Assembly: GCF_014646055.1 (NCBI RefSeq) | Contig: NZ_BMMS01000021.1 | Location: 1-64,000 of the forward strand | Origin: Wenjunlia tyrosinilytica | Lineage (GTDB): Bacteria > Actinomycetota > Actinomycetes > Streptomycetales > Streptomycetaceae | Reading direction: 5' to 3' | Length of the DNA stretch: 64,000 bases | Shown: positions 49,447 through 59,975 of the stretch, one piece after another | How the letters are laid out: each line of letters opens with the position of its first letter | How positions within the stretch are numbered: position 1 is the stretch's first letter | Translations under genes and position numbers: made by a program | The notes under the pieces: model-generated | What the model was told of the DNA's origin: nothing | The model's database searches: none | Seen by the model: the letters and a program-made list of their open reading frames with translations, nothing else

Positions 49447-50320
49447 ATGGCTGAAACACCCAGCTCGCAGCAGTTGGCGGGCGACACCCCGCCGGTGGTT
49501 CCCCACCACCGGCACAGCAGTGCCCTCGCGCACGACGCCGTGGCCCCCAGCCTCGGCACCACCCGCCGATCGGCAGACCGTTCGTCCCACACCCCCCGGG
49601 GCGCTCGGAAAAACGATCGTCGCAGCCGCCCCGGAACTCTCCCCCCTGTTCCGGGGCGGCTCTTGTGCGTCCTCGGGGCCCTTCTCGTTCCCCTGCTCCT
49701 CATCACCGGTCAGGTGGTGGGCGACGGGCCTATGCTCGCCCTCGACAGGGACGCCCGGGACGCCGCCGCGCGGCTGAGGGCCACCGGCGCGGGCTCGCAT
49801 CTCGATCCGCTCGCCCAGTTCCTCGCCGACCTCGGCGGGGGTGCCGTCGCCGGGTCGGTCCTGGCCGTCGTGGCCGTGTACACCGCGTGGTGGCGCCGCC
49901 GCCGGGGAGCCGCCCGCTGGTGGTGGCCTCCCGCGGTCGCCGCGGCCGCGGGAGCCGTCGTTCCCGCCCTGGTCGTACCGGCGAAGGCGCTCATCGGCCG
50001 CACGGGACCCGAGGGCTGGCCTCTCGGCCCCGACCAGCTCGGCTTCTATCCGTCGGGCCACACCACCACGGCCGCGGTCTGCTACGGCACGGCCGCCCTG
50101 CTGATGCCGTACCACCGCCGGGTGTTCGCGGCCGTGGCGGCGCTGGTGAGCTTCGCGGTCGGCCCCGCCCTGGTGTGGTGCGGCTATCACTGGGCGCTGG
50201 ACGTGGTGGCCGGCTGGTGCCTGACCGGGATGGTGCTGACCGTGCTGTACGCCGTCCACGCACGGTTGACGGCGCCCGGCCCCGCCGAGGCGGGACCGGG
50301 CGCGCCGGCCACGAGGCCGT

Positions 50321-50349
<29 letters not shown>
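49447..50349 (+). CDS. PAP2-type membrane phosphatase
   Basis: Lipid or undecaprenyl-phosphate phosphatase family. The roughly 300-residue protein has a polar N-terminus and about five membrane segments. The phosphatase motifs are KALIGRTGP, YPSGHTTTA and GYHWALDVVAG (His and Asp). The first motif has GRTGP where GRxRP is common. The ATG at 49447 is one candidate; a GTG at 49366 is open too. The 3' end overlaps the mmsA stop region by 29 bases. Confidence 0.85.
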
Positions 50350-51832
<1,483 letters not shown>

Positions 51833-52025
51833 GGCGTGGGCCTTCCTCTCGAGACTGACTCCCAGTCTCGTCAGCGCTGCCCCGCCCCCTCAACCACCAA
51901 CCTGTCGTTCGTGTGCCGTCCGGCCTTACACCTTGGCCCCCCGGTGAATGGCACCTTGGTCCCCGCGGTGGATGCCCGCCCACCGGATCACCGTCCGGCC
52001 ACCGGCGAGTGCGCACCGGCCGGAA

Positions 52026-52475
52026 TCACCGTCCGGCCAGCCGGGCCGCCGCCTCGTGCATCGACAGTTCCAGCATCACCGGGTCCACGAGGGTGCCCGA
52101 GCCGTCCGGCGGGACCAGCCAGCGCACTCCCCCGCTGCTGCGGCCGGGGTAGGGCACCACGATCCAGGTGCCCCGCCCCGCGCCCCGCACCCCCGTGCCG
52201 ATCCACCGCTCCACCGTGCCCGGTGGCACGAAGAAGCCCATCCGCGAGTCCCCGAAGTCGGCGAGGACCGGCCCGGTGTGGGTGACACACCGGGTGAGCA
52301 CGTCCAACGTGGGGTAGCCGAGCCTCGCCGGAAGGATCAGCACATCCCATATCCGCCCGGCGGGCAGGAGCGTCACCCCCAGGGGGTTGCGCTCCCACTC
52401 CCACCGGCACCCTTGCGGATCCGCAGCCGCCGAAACCAGCCACTCCACCGCGCTTCCCGCCCCGGCGCCGTCCAT
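52026..52475 (-). CDS. Small protein resembling the primase/polymerase N-terminal family
   Basis: The 149-residue product has WEWERNPLGVTLLPAGRIWD, VLILPARLGYPTLDVL and FFVPPGTVERWIG. This pattern resembles a short Streptomyces family named after bifunctional DNA primase/polymerase domains. Clear catalytic Asp pairs are not visible to me, so it is probably not an active primase. The start is ATG 52475. Standing alone between mmsA and the FAD oxidase gene, its role is unknown. Confidence 0.72.
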   Translation of the reverse strand: MDGAGAGSAVEWLVSAAADPQGCRWEWERNPLGVTLLPAGRIWDVLILPARLGYPTLDVLTRCVTHTGPVLADFGDSRMGFFVPPGTVERWIGTGVRGAGRGTWIVVPYPGRSSGGVRWLVPPDGSGTLVDPVMLELSMHEAAARLAGR

Positions 52476-52612
52476 GGCGCGCCCCCCTTGCTCCCGCCCC
52501 CTGCCACCGATGTGGCACAGGGAAGAGCCAGGTCGGGACGTTTCATTACGCGTGTTCTCGCGCGCGGTTCGCCGGCCCGCGCCGGCTTGTCCGCCCGGAC
52601 CGGCTCCGCGTC

Positions 52613-54007
52613 TCAGCTGTCGAAACCCATGCCCAGCCGGTCCAGCGACTTCAGCCACAGATTGCGGCGGCCGCCTCGCCGGTCCGCCCGCGCCAGCGAG
52701 CGGCGGGTCAACTCGATGCCCGCCCACCGCAGCGGCTCCGGCGGGAACGGCACCGGTTTGCTGCGCACCATCTCCAGCGAGGTCCGCTCGGTGGTCTCCC
52801 CGGACAGCAGGTCGAGCATCACATCGGCGCCGAACCGGGTGGCGCCCACCCCGAGTCCGGTGAAGCCCGCGGCGTAGGCGACGCGCCCGCCGTGCGCGGT
52901 GCCGTAGAACGCGCAGAAGCGGCTGCACGTGTCGATGGCCCCGCCCCAGGCGTGGGTGAAGCGCATCCCTTCGAGCTGCGGGAACGCGGTGAAGAAGTGC
53001 TCGGCCAGCCGCCGGAAGGTCTCCGGGCGCTGGTCGTGCTCGGCGCCGACCTTCCCGCCGTAGGTGTAGACCGCGTCGTAGCCGCCCCACAGGATCCGGT
53101 TGTCGGCGGTGAGGCGGAAGTAGTGGAACTGGTTGGCGCTGTCGCCGAGCCCCTGCCGGTTCTTCCAGCCGATCTCGGACATCTGCGTGTCGGTGAGCGG
53201 CTCCGTCACCAGCGCGTAGTCGTAGACCGGCACCACGAAGGAGCGCACCCGCTTGACCAGCGACGGGAAGACATTGGTGCCGAGCGCGACATGGCGGGCG
53301 AAGACCCGGCCGTAGTCGGTGCGCACGGCCACCTCGCCGCCGTTGGAGGCGAGACCGGTGGCGCGGGTGTGCTCGTAGATCCGGACACCGTGGTCCAGGC
53401 ATGCCTGCTTGAGCCCCCAGGCGAGCTTGGCCGGGTGCACCATCGCCACGCCGTCCTTGTCCCAGGAGCCCGCCAGGAACGTCGGCGAGTCCACCTCGGC
53501 GCGCACCTCGTCGCGGTCGAGCAGGACCGGGCCCCGCCCGTGCCTGGCCGCCTCCTCGGCGGCCTCGCGCAGCCACTCGACCTGGTGCCACTCGGTGGCC
53601 ACGTCGAGTTCGCCGGTGCGCTCCCACTCGGCGTCGATGCCGTGCTCGGCGACGGTGTCCTCGATGGCCTGGAGGTTCTCGCGGCCGAGCCGCTCCAGGG
53701 TGTCCATCTCACCGGGCCAGCGGTCGAGGCCGTTGTCGAAGCCGTGGGTGAGGCTGGCGGCGCAGAAGCCTCCATTGCGGCCGGACGCCGCCCACCCCAC
53801 CTCGTTGCCCTCGACCAGGACCACGTCCCGCCCCGGGTCGCGCTCCTTGGCGATCAGGGCGGTCCACAGCCCGCAGTAGCCTCCTCCGACGACCAGCAGG
53901 TCGCAGCGCTCGTCCCCCACCAGCGCGGGCCGCGCCCTGGGCCTGCCGGGGTCCTCCAGCCAGAAGACGGTCGGCGAGGCGTCGACGAGAGAACGGGCTG
54001 GGTCCAT
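52613..54007 (-). CDS. FAD-dependent amine oxidoreductase (PuuB-like, DAO family)
   Basis: The 464-residue protein has the N-terminal FAD-binding fold (CDLLVVGGGYCGLWTAL), SGRNGGFCAAS, and the C-terminal YAAGFTGLGVGATRFGADVM. Related enzymes oxidise gamma-glutamylputrescine or other amines. The ATG at 54007 is preferred over TTG 54010. It lies 33 bases after potC, in an operon with the polyamine importer, so a polyamine-derived amine is the likely substrate. Confidence 0.9.
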   Translation of the reverse strand: MDPARSLVDASPTVFWLEDPGRPRARPALVGDERCDLLVVGGGYCGLWTALIAKERDPGRDVVLVEGNEVGWAASGRNGGFCAASLTHGFDNGLDRWPGEMDTLERLGRENLQAIEDTVAEHGIDAEWERTGELDVATEWHQVEWLREAAEEAARHGRGPVLLDRDEVRAEVDSPTFLAGSWDKDGVAMVHPAKLAWGLKQACLDHGVRIYEHTRATGLASNGGEVAVRTDYGRVFARHVALGTNVFPSLVKRVRSFVVPVYDYALVTEPLTDTQMSEIGWKNRQGLGDSANQFHYFRLTADNRILWGGYDAVYTYGGKVGAEHDQRPETFRRLAEHFFTAFPQLEGMRFTHAWGGAIDTCSRFCAFYGTAHGGRVAYAAGFTGLGVGATRFGADVMLDLLSGETTERTSLEMVRSKPVPFPPEPLRWAGIELTRRSLARADRRGGRRNLWLKSLDRLGMGFDS

Positions 54008-54040
54008 CAACTATCACCCTTGTCGGGATCGGTGGTTCGT

Positions 54041-54838
54041 TCAGGCGCGGGCCTTGCGCTTGCTGCCCAGCACCTGGCCGACGAGGACGCACAGCACCGC
54101 AACGACGAACATCGCGGTGCCGATGACGTTGATCTGGACGGGCGTGCCGCGCTGTGCGGAGCCCCAGACGAACATCGGGAAGGTCACCGTCGAGCCGGCG
54201 TTGAAGTTGGTGATGATGAAGTCGTCGAAGGAGAGGGCGAAGGCGAGCAGCGCGCCGGAGGCTATGCCCGGGGCGGCCAGGGGCAGGGTCACCCGGAAGA
54301 ACGTCTGCGCCGGGGTGGCGTAGAGGTCCTGGGCGGCCTGCTCCAGCCGCGGGTCCATGCTCATCACACGTGCCTTGACCGCCGTGACGACGAAGCTCAG
54401 GCAGAACATGATGTGCGCGATGAGGATGGTCCAGAAGCCGAACGGGATGCGCATGTTGAGGAAGAGCGTCCCCAGCGAGGCGGCCATGACCACCTCGGGC
54501 ATCGCCATCGGCAGGAAGATGAGCATGTTGGTCGCGCCCTTGCCGCGGAAGCGGTAGCGGGCGAGCGCGAAGGCGATCATGGCGCCGAGCACGGTGGCGC
54601 CGACGGTGGCGTAGACGGCTATCTGCAGGCTCAGCGAGAGCGAGTCGCACATGTCGGCGACGCCGCAGGGGTTGGTCCAGGCGTCCGTGGAGAACGCCTG
54701 CCACTCGTAGTTGAAGCGGCCCGTCGGGTTGTTGAAGGAGAAGACCATCACCACGACGTTGGGCAGGATCAGGTAGGCCAGCGCGAGCGCGCCCGCGATG
54801 ACGACCAGGTGCCGCCGGATCCAGTTGACGACGGGCAT
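54041..54838 (-). CDS. potC: Polyamine ABC transporter permease
   Basis: Inner-membrane permease of a spermidine/putrescine importer. The 265-residue protein has six membrane helices and the EAA loop ([22 protein letters not shown]). The ATG at 54838 shares one base with the potB stop (TGATG). It is downstream of potB and upstream of the FAD oxidoreductase in one operon. Confidence 0.92.
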   Translation of the reverse strand: MPVVNWIRRHLVVIAGALALAYLILPNVVVMVFSFNNPTGRFNYEWQAFSTDAWTNPCGVADMCDSLSLSLQIAVYATVGATVLGAMIAFALARYRFRGKGATNMLIFLPMAMPEVVMAASLGTLFLNMRIPFGFWTILIAHIMFCLSFVVTAVKARVMSMDPRLEQAAQDLYATPAQTFFRVTLPLAAPGIASGALLAFALSFDDFIITNFNAGSTVTFPMFVWGSAQRGTPVQINVIGTAMFVVAVLCVLVGQVLGSKRKARA

Positions 54839-55767
54839 CAGACGAGCTCCTCCGTCCCCGCCTTGCGGATGTAGAGGGTGACCATCACGAGGATCACCGC
54901 CATGAGGATGAAGGACAGCGCGGCCGCGGTGGGGTAGTCGAGCACCCGCAGGAACTGCGACTGGATCACGTTGCCGACCATCTTCTGGTTGGTCGTGCCG
55001 AGCAGTTCGGCGTTGATGTAGTCGCCGGTCGCCGGGATGAAGGTGAGCAGGGTGCCCGCGACCACGCCGGGCATGGACAGCGGGAAGGTCACCTTGCGGA
55101 ATGTGGTCAGGGGCTTGGCGTACAGGTCGCCGGAGGCCTCGTGCAGCCGTGGGTCGATCCGCTCCAGGCTGGTGTAGAGCGGAAGGATCATGAACGGCAG
55201 GAAGTTGTACGTCAGACCGCACACGACCGCCAGGGGCGTGGCGAGGACGCGGTGGCCCTCGGTCAGCCCGATGGAGGAGGTCAGGTCCAGCAGGCCGAGG
55301 GTGTCGAGGCCGGAGACCACGGGCCCGCCGTCGGACAGGATCGTCTTCCAGGCCAGGGTGCGGATCAGGAAGCTGGTGAAGAACGGGGCGATGACCAGGA
55401 CGAGGAGCACATTGCGCCAGCGTCCGGCCCGGAAGGCGATGGTGTACGCCAGGGGGTAGCCGATCAGCAGGCACAGCGCGGTCGCGCTCCCGGCGTAGAG
55501 CACCGAGCGCAGGAAGTGCGGGTAGTACTCGGTCAGGGCGTCGGTGTACGTGGCGAAGTGCCAGGTGACCTTGAAGCCCTTCTCCAGGGATCCGGTCTGC
55601 ACCGAGGTGGACGCCTGGTAGATCATCGGCGCCACGAAGAAGATCAGCAGCCAGGCCAGGCCCGGGAAGAGCAGCAGGTAGGGCACCCTGCGTCGGCGCC
55701 GGGCCGCCGGGGACCTCTCCGGATCCGCCGGCTTGACGGGCGCGGGCGCCTGTGCGACGGCCGTCAC
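54838..55767 (-). CDS. potB: Polyamine ABC transporter permease
   Basis: Second permease of the importer. The 309-residue protein has about six membrane helices and the EAA loop ([22 protein letters not shown]). The GTG at 55767 overlaps the potA stop (GTGA). The N-terminus has a basic RRRRR before the first helix. Confidence 0.92.
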   Translation of the reverse strand: MTAVAQAPAPVKPADPERSPAARRRRRVPYLLLFPGLAWLLIFFVAPMIYQASTSVQTGSLEKGFKVTWHFATYTDALTEYYPHFLRSVLYAGSATALCLLIGYPLAYTIAFRAGRWRNVLLVLVIAPFFTSFLIRTLAWKTILSDGGPVVSGLDTLGLLDLTSSIGLTEGHRVLATPLAVVCGLTYNFLPFMILPLYTSLERIDPRLHEASGDLYAKPLTTFRKVTFPLSMPGVVAGTLLTFIPATGDYINAELLGTTNQKMVGNVIQSQFLRVLDYPTAAALSFILMAVILVMVTLYIRKAGTEELV

Positions 55768-56927
55768 TGGTCGGCCTCCAGGTCCGCGGTGCCCGCCTCG
55801 ATGTCCTGCCCGGCGTCGAGGCCGAAGGTGTGCGCGGGGTTCCAGTGCAGGACGACCGGGGCGCCCGGGATGAGCCGGTGGTCGCGCTCGACGTTCTGCT
55901 CGAAGACGGCCAGCTCCGGACAGGCGGGGGTGGAGACCACGTACTGGGTGGAGACGCCGATGAAGCTGGAGTCGACGATCGTGCCGTTCATGCGGTTGCG
56001 GCCGTCGTCGATCGCGTCGGTGTCGTCGGCGTGCGCGAGGGTGATCTTCTCCGGGCGCACCCCGGCCAGCACGCGGGTGCCCACCTCGGTGCTGCGCGCG
56101 GAGCACCGCTCGGCGGGCAGGGCCAGGCGCCCGTCGCCCACCTTGAGGAGGAGGTCGCCGCCGCTCTTGCCGGTGATCTCGGCCTCGATGAGGTTGGACT
56201 GGCCGAGGAAGTTGGCCACGAACGTCGAGGCGGGGTTCTCGTACAGGTCGGCTGGGGCGCCGAGTTGCTCGACGCGGCCCGCGTTCATCACGGCGACCGT
56301 GTCGGCCATCGTCATGGCCTCCTCCTGGTCGTGCGTGACATGGACGAAGGTGATGCCGACCTCGGTCTGTATTCGCTTCAGCTCCAGCTGCATCTGGCGG
56401 CGCAGCTTGAGATCGAGGGCGCCCAGGGGTTCGTCGAGCAGGAGGACCTGGGGGTGGTTGATCAGGGCGCGGGCCACGGCGACACGCTGCTGCTGGCCGC
56501 CGGAGAGCTGCTGGGGCTTGCGGCGGGCGAAGCCGCCGAGCTGCACCAGTTCGAGCATCTCGTCGACCTGCTTCTTCACCGACTTGACGCCGCGGCGGCG
56601 CAGACCGAACGCGACATTCTCGTAGATGTCGAGGTGCGGGAAGAGCGCGTAGTTCTGGAAGACGGTGTTCACCGGCCGCTTGTACGGCGGCAGGCCGGTG
56701 ACCTCCTTGTCGCCGAGCAGGACGGTGCCGGACGTGGGCCGCTCAAGACCGGCGATCATCCGCAGGGTCGTGGTCTTGCCGCAGCCGGACGCGCCGAGCA
56801 GGGCGAAGAACGAGCCCTGGGGGACGGTCAGGTCGAGGGGGTGCACGGCGGTGAACGAGCCGTAGGTCTTGCTGATGCCGGTGAGGCGGACCTCGCCACC
56901 GGAAGATGCGTTCATGGTTGCTGACAT
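55764..56927 (-). CDS. potA: Polyamine ABC transporter ATP-binding protein
   Basis: ATPase of the importer. The roughly 387-residue protein has Walker [10 protein letters not shown] (45-53), the signature LSGGQQQR, Walker [12 protein letters not shown] and a C-terminal TOBE domain. I chose the ATG at 56927; ATG 56915 is an alternative. It is 31 bases after potD and overlaps potB. Confidence 0.94.
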   Translation of the reverse strand: MSATMNASSGGEVRLTGISKTYGSFTAVHPLDLTVPQGSFFALLGASGCGKTTTLRMIAGLERPTSGTVLLGDKEVTGLPPYKRPVNTVFQNYALFPHLDIYENVAFGLRRRGVKSVKKQVDEMLELVQLGGFARRKPQQLSGGQQQRVAVARALINHPQVLLLDEPLGALDLKLRRQMQLELKRIQTEVGITFVHVTHDQEEAMTMADTVAVMNAGRVEQLGAPADLYENPASTFVANFLGQSNLIEAEITGKSGGDLLLKVGDGRLALPAERCSARSTEVGTRVLAGVRPEKITLAHADDTDAIDDGRNRMNGTIVDSSFIGVSTQYVVSTPACPELAVFEQNVERDHRLIPGAPVVLHWNPAHTFGLDAGQDIEAGTADLEADQ

Positions 56928-56932
56928 CTCTC

Positions 56933-56964
56933 GTTCAGGCACTTGTTCAGGCCGTGGTTCAGGC
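56933..56964 (-). repeat. 12-base direct repeats between potD and potA
   Basis: GTTCAGGC (GCCTGAAC on the coding strand) at 56933-56940, 56945-56952 and 56957-56964, with an exact 12-base period across the potD stop and the potA ribosome region. Each unit carries TGA, and the third provides the potD stop. Confidence 0.65.
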
Positions 56965-58188
56965 GCCGATGAGCTTGGAGAACTTCTGCTCGAACCGCTT
57001 CTCTTCCTCGGCGGTCAGGGCGCGGAACTCGTGCGCCTTGGCGGCCATGGCGGCGTCGGGGAGGATCAGCGGGTTGTTGGCCGCCTCCTTGTCGAGCTTG
57101 AGCAGTTCCTCGCGCGCTCCCCGTACCGGTGAGACGTAGTTGACGTAGGCGGCGAGCTCGGCGGCGACGTCCGGGCGGTAGTAGTGGTCGATGAGCCGCT
57201 CGGCGTTCTTCTTGTGCTTGGCCTTGGCGGGGACGAGGAGGTTGTCGGTGGACGTCATGTAGCCGGCGTCGGGGACGACGTACTTGATGTGCGGGCTGTC
57301 CGCCTGGAGCTGGATGAGGTCGCCGCCCCATGCCACGCAGGCCGCGATGTCGCCGGAGGCGAGCTCCTGCCCGTACTCATTGCCGGTGAACTTGCGGATG
57401 TGCTTGCTGTCCACGGACTTCTGGATGCGGGCGATCGCGGCGTCGTACTGGTCCTCGGTGACCTTGGCCGGGTCGACGCCCATGTCGAGCAGGGTCAGGC
57501 CCACGGTGTCGCGCATCTCGGTGAGCATGGTGACCCGGCCCTTGAGGGAGGACTCGCTCAGCATCTGGGAGATGCTGGTGATCTTCTTGCCCTTGGTGGC
57601 CTTCTCGTTGTAGGCGATGACCGTCTGGATGCCCGCCCACGGATAGGAGTAGGCGCGTCCCGGGTCCCAGGCGGGGTTGCGGAAGCGCTGGTCGAGGTTG
57701 GTGAAGGCATGCGGCATGTTGGCCGGGTCGAGCTTTTGCACCCAGCCGAGCCGGATGAGCCGGGAGGCCATCCAGTCGGTGAGCACCATCAGATCGCGGC
57801 CGGTGTCCTGTCCGGCGGCGAGCTGCGGCTTGATCTTGCCGAAGAACGCGTCGTTGTCGCTGATGTCCTCGGTGTAGTCGACCTTGATGCCGGTCTGCTT
57901 GCTGAAGGCGCGCAGGGAGGGCCGGAGGTTCTCGTCCTTGTCGTCGACGTCGATGTACAGGGGCCAGTTGGAGAAGTGCAGCACCTTCTCCTTGTCGGAC
58001 CTGTCCTCGGTGCTCCCGCTGTTGGTGCTCGTCGCGGCGGGAATGCCGCAGGCGCTGATCGCGCCGAGGCCGAGCGCGGCGCCGCAGGCGCCCACCAGGG
58101 ACCGGCGGGTCAGCGCCGCCCGCCCCGAGGTCAGACTGCGCTCCATCGCCGCGCGCACCGGCGGCGACAGGGTCTCGAAACTCTCCAT
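56959..58188 (-). CDS. potD: Polyamine ABC transporter substrate-binding lipoprotein
   Basis: Captures putrescine or spermidine outside the membrane. The 409-residue product has a Tat-type RR at residues 28-29 and a lipobox ISAC (Cys47). The PotD-like core includes VLHFSNWPLYID, AWGGDLIQLQ and YVVPDAGYM. Tat export of a lipoprotein is common in Streptomyces. It lies 29 bases after the aldehyde dehydrogenase and starts the transporter genes. Confidence 0.94.
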   Translation of the reverse strand: MESFETLSPPVRAAMERSLTSGRAALTRRSLVGACGAALGLGAISACGIPAATSTNSGSTEDRSDKEKVLHFSNWPLYIDVDDKDENLRPSLRAFSKQTGIKVDYTEDISDNDAFFGKIKPQLAAGQDTGRDLMVLTDWMASRLIRLGWVQKLDPANMPHAFTNLDQRFRNPAWDPGRAYSYPWAGIQTVIAYNEKATKGKKITSISQMLSESSLKGRVTMLTEMRDTVGLTLLDMGVDPAKVTEDQYDAAIARIQKSVDSKHIRKFTGNEYGQELASGDIAACVAWGGDLIQLQADSPHIKYVVPDAGYMTSTDNLLVPAKAKHKKNAERLIDHYYRPDVAAELAAYVNYVSPVRGAREELLKLDKEAANNPLILPDAAMAAKAHEFRALTAEEEKRFEQKFSKLIGA

Positions 58189-58217
58189 ACGTACAGCCCT
58201 CTCCGGCCGGCTCGCGG

Positions 58218-59732
58218 CTATCTGTCCCCGAAGATCGTCCGGTGCCAGTCCTTGCGGGCGACACCGGTCGTGTCCTGCATGACGTGCTTGATCTGCGTGT
58301 ACTCGTCGAAGGAGTACTGCGACATGTCCTTGCCGTAGCCGGAGGCCTTGCAGCCGCCGTGGGGCATCTCGCTGATGATCGGGATGTGGTCGTTGACCCA
58401 CACGCATCCCGCCTTGATCTCCCGGGTGGCGCGCAGCGATCGGTAGACGTCGCGGGTCCACGCGGAGGCGGCCAGGCCGTACGGGGTGTCGTTGGCCAGG
58501 GCCACTGCCTCGTCGTCGCCGTCGAAGGGCAGGACGACGAGTACGGGTCCGAAGATCTCCTTCTGCACGATCTCGCTGTCCTGGGCGGCGTCCGTGACCA
58601 GCGTCGGCCGGTAGTACGCGCCCTTGGCCAGCTCGCCGCCGGGGGCCCCGCCGCCGGTGACGACGGTCGCGTAGGAGCGGGCCCGGTCGACGAATCCGGC
58701 CACGCGGTCCGCCTGGCTCTGGGAGATCAGCGGCCCGAGGTCGGTGCTCGGGTCGAACGGGTCGCCGAGGCGGACCTGGCCGAAGAGGTCGGCGACGCCG
58801 GAGACGAATGCCTCGTAGAGCGGGCGCTGCACATAGGCGCGGGTCGCGGCGGTGCAGTCCTGGCCGGTGTTGATCAGGGAACCCGCCACCGCCCCGTTGA
58901 CGGCGGCCTCGAGGTCGGCGTCGTCGAAGACCACGAACGGGGCCTTGCCGCCCAGCTCGAGGTGGAGCCGCTTGACGGTGCGGGTGGCGATCTCGGCGAC
59001 CCGGCGGCCCACGGCGGTGGAGCCGGTGAAGGAGGTCATGGCCACGTCCGGGTGGCCGACCAGGCGCTCCCCGGCGTCCGGTCCGGCGCCGGTCACGACA
59101 TTCACCACGCCGTCCGGGATGCCCGCCTCCTTGGCGGCCCGCGCGAACATCACCGAGGTCAGCGGGGTCAGCTCGGAGGGCTTGAGGACGATGGTGTTGC
59201 CCGCGGCGATCGCCGGGAGGATCTTCCAGGCGGCCATCTGCAGCGGGTAGTTCCAGGGCGCGATGGAGCCGACCACGCCGATGGGCTCACGGCGCACGTA
59301 CGAGGTGTGGTCGCCGGAGTACTCGCCCGCGGCCCTGCCCTCGAGGCTGCGGGCGGCGCCCGCGAAGAAGGCGGCGTTGTCGACCGTGCCGGGCACGTCG
59401 AACTCGGTGGAGAGCTTGATCGGCTTGCCGCACTGAAGGGTCTCGGTGCGGGCGAACTCCTCCGCCCGCGCGTCGATGGCCCTGGCCAGCGCGGTCAGCG
59501 CGGCCGAGCGCTCACCGGGAGTGGCGCCCGCCCAGCCGGGCAGCGCTTCCTTGGCCGCGGCGACCGCTTCCTCCACGTCCTGCGCACCGGCGAGCTCGAA
59601 GCCGAGGACCGCCTCACCGGTGGCCGGGTCGACCACGTGGTGGCGCACCCCGGACGAGCCGTCGCGAAGCCGTCCCCCGATGTACTGGGCTCCTTCGGCG
59701 AACCGGGCACTCACATCCTGCCGGTCGTCCAT
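58218..59732 (-). CDS. Aldehyde dehydrogenase, likely gamma-aminobutyraldehyde type
   Basis: The 504-residue protein has APWNYPLQMAAWKILPA, the Glu segment LHLELGGKAP and the Cys in NTGQDCTAATR. The operon context (potDABC and an amine oxidoreductase) points to gamma-aminobutyraldehyde, which it would oxidise to GABA. Substrate assignment is inference. It is the first gene of the minus-strand operon and divergent from a PucR regulator. Confidence 0.93.
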   Translation of the reverse strand: MDDRQDVSARFAEGAQYIGGRLRDGSSGVRHHVVDPATGEAVLGFELAGAQDVEEAVAAAKEALPGWAGATPGERSAALTALARAIDARAEEFARTETLQCGKPIKLSTEFDVPGTVDNAAFFAGAARSLEGRAAGEYSGDHTSYVRREPIGVVGSIAPWNYPLQMAAWKILPAIAAGNTIVLKPSELTPLTSVMFARAAKEAGIPDGVVNVVTGAGPDAGERLVGHPDVAMTSFTGSTAVGRRVAEIATRTVKRLHLELGGKAPFVVFDDADLEAAVNGAVAGSLINTGQDCTAATRAYVQRPLYEAFVSGVADLFGQVRLGDPFDPSTDLGPLISQSQADRVAGFVDRARSYATVVTGGGAPGGELAKGAYYRPTLVTDAAQDSEIVQKEIFGPVLVVLPFDGDDEAVALANDTPYGLAASAWTRDVYRSLRATREIKAGCVWVNDHIPIISEMPHGGCKASGYGKDMSQYSFDEYTQIKHVMQDTTGVARKDWHRTIFGDR

Positions 59733-59975
59733 TGCGCGTACTCCTCGGTTGTACGGGTGGCTGTGCGGGGTGTGGCTCTCAGCGGAGATGATGGCTGATC
59801 CTGACAGAATGACCTCACCTCAACAAGGGATTCCGTAGTTGCCATTTGGTTACGCGACGGAATCTGTCTTCTGCGGATACTCGCCAGGCAGGCCCGGCGA
59901 TGCAAGTGCGCACTTCGCAAACCGATGCGAGAGCGGCTTTACACTTCGCCAAAAGCACAAGCCCGGAGGTCGCCC
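59733..59975. promoter_or_regulatory. Divergent control region with palindrome and direct repeats
   Basis: 243 bases between the aldehyde dehydrogenase operon and the PucR gene. A perfect palindrome AAGTGCGCACTT lies at 59904-59915. CACTTCGC occurs at 59911-59918 and 59942-59949, 31 bases apart (about three helical turns). These are plausible PucR operators. A GGAGG at 59965-59969 serves the PucR start. Confidence 0.6.
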
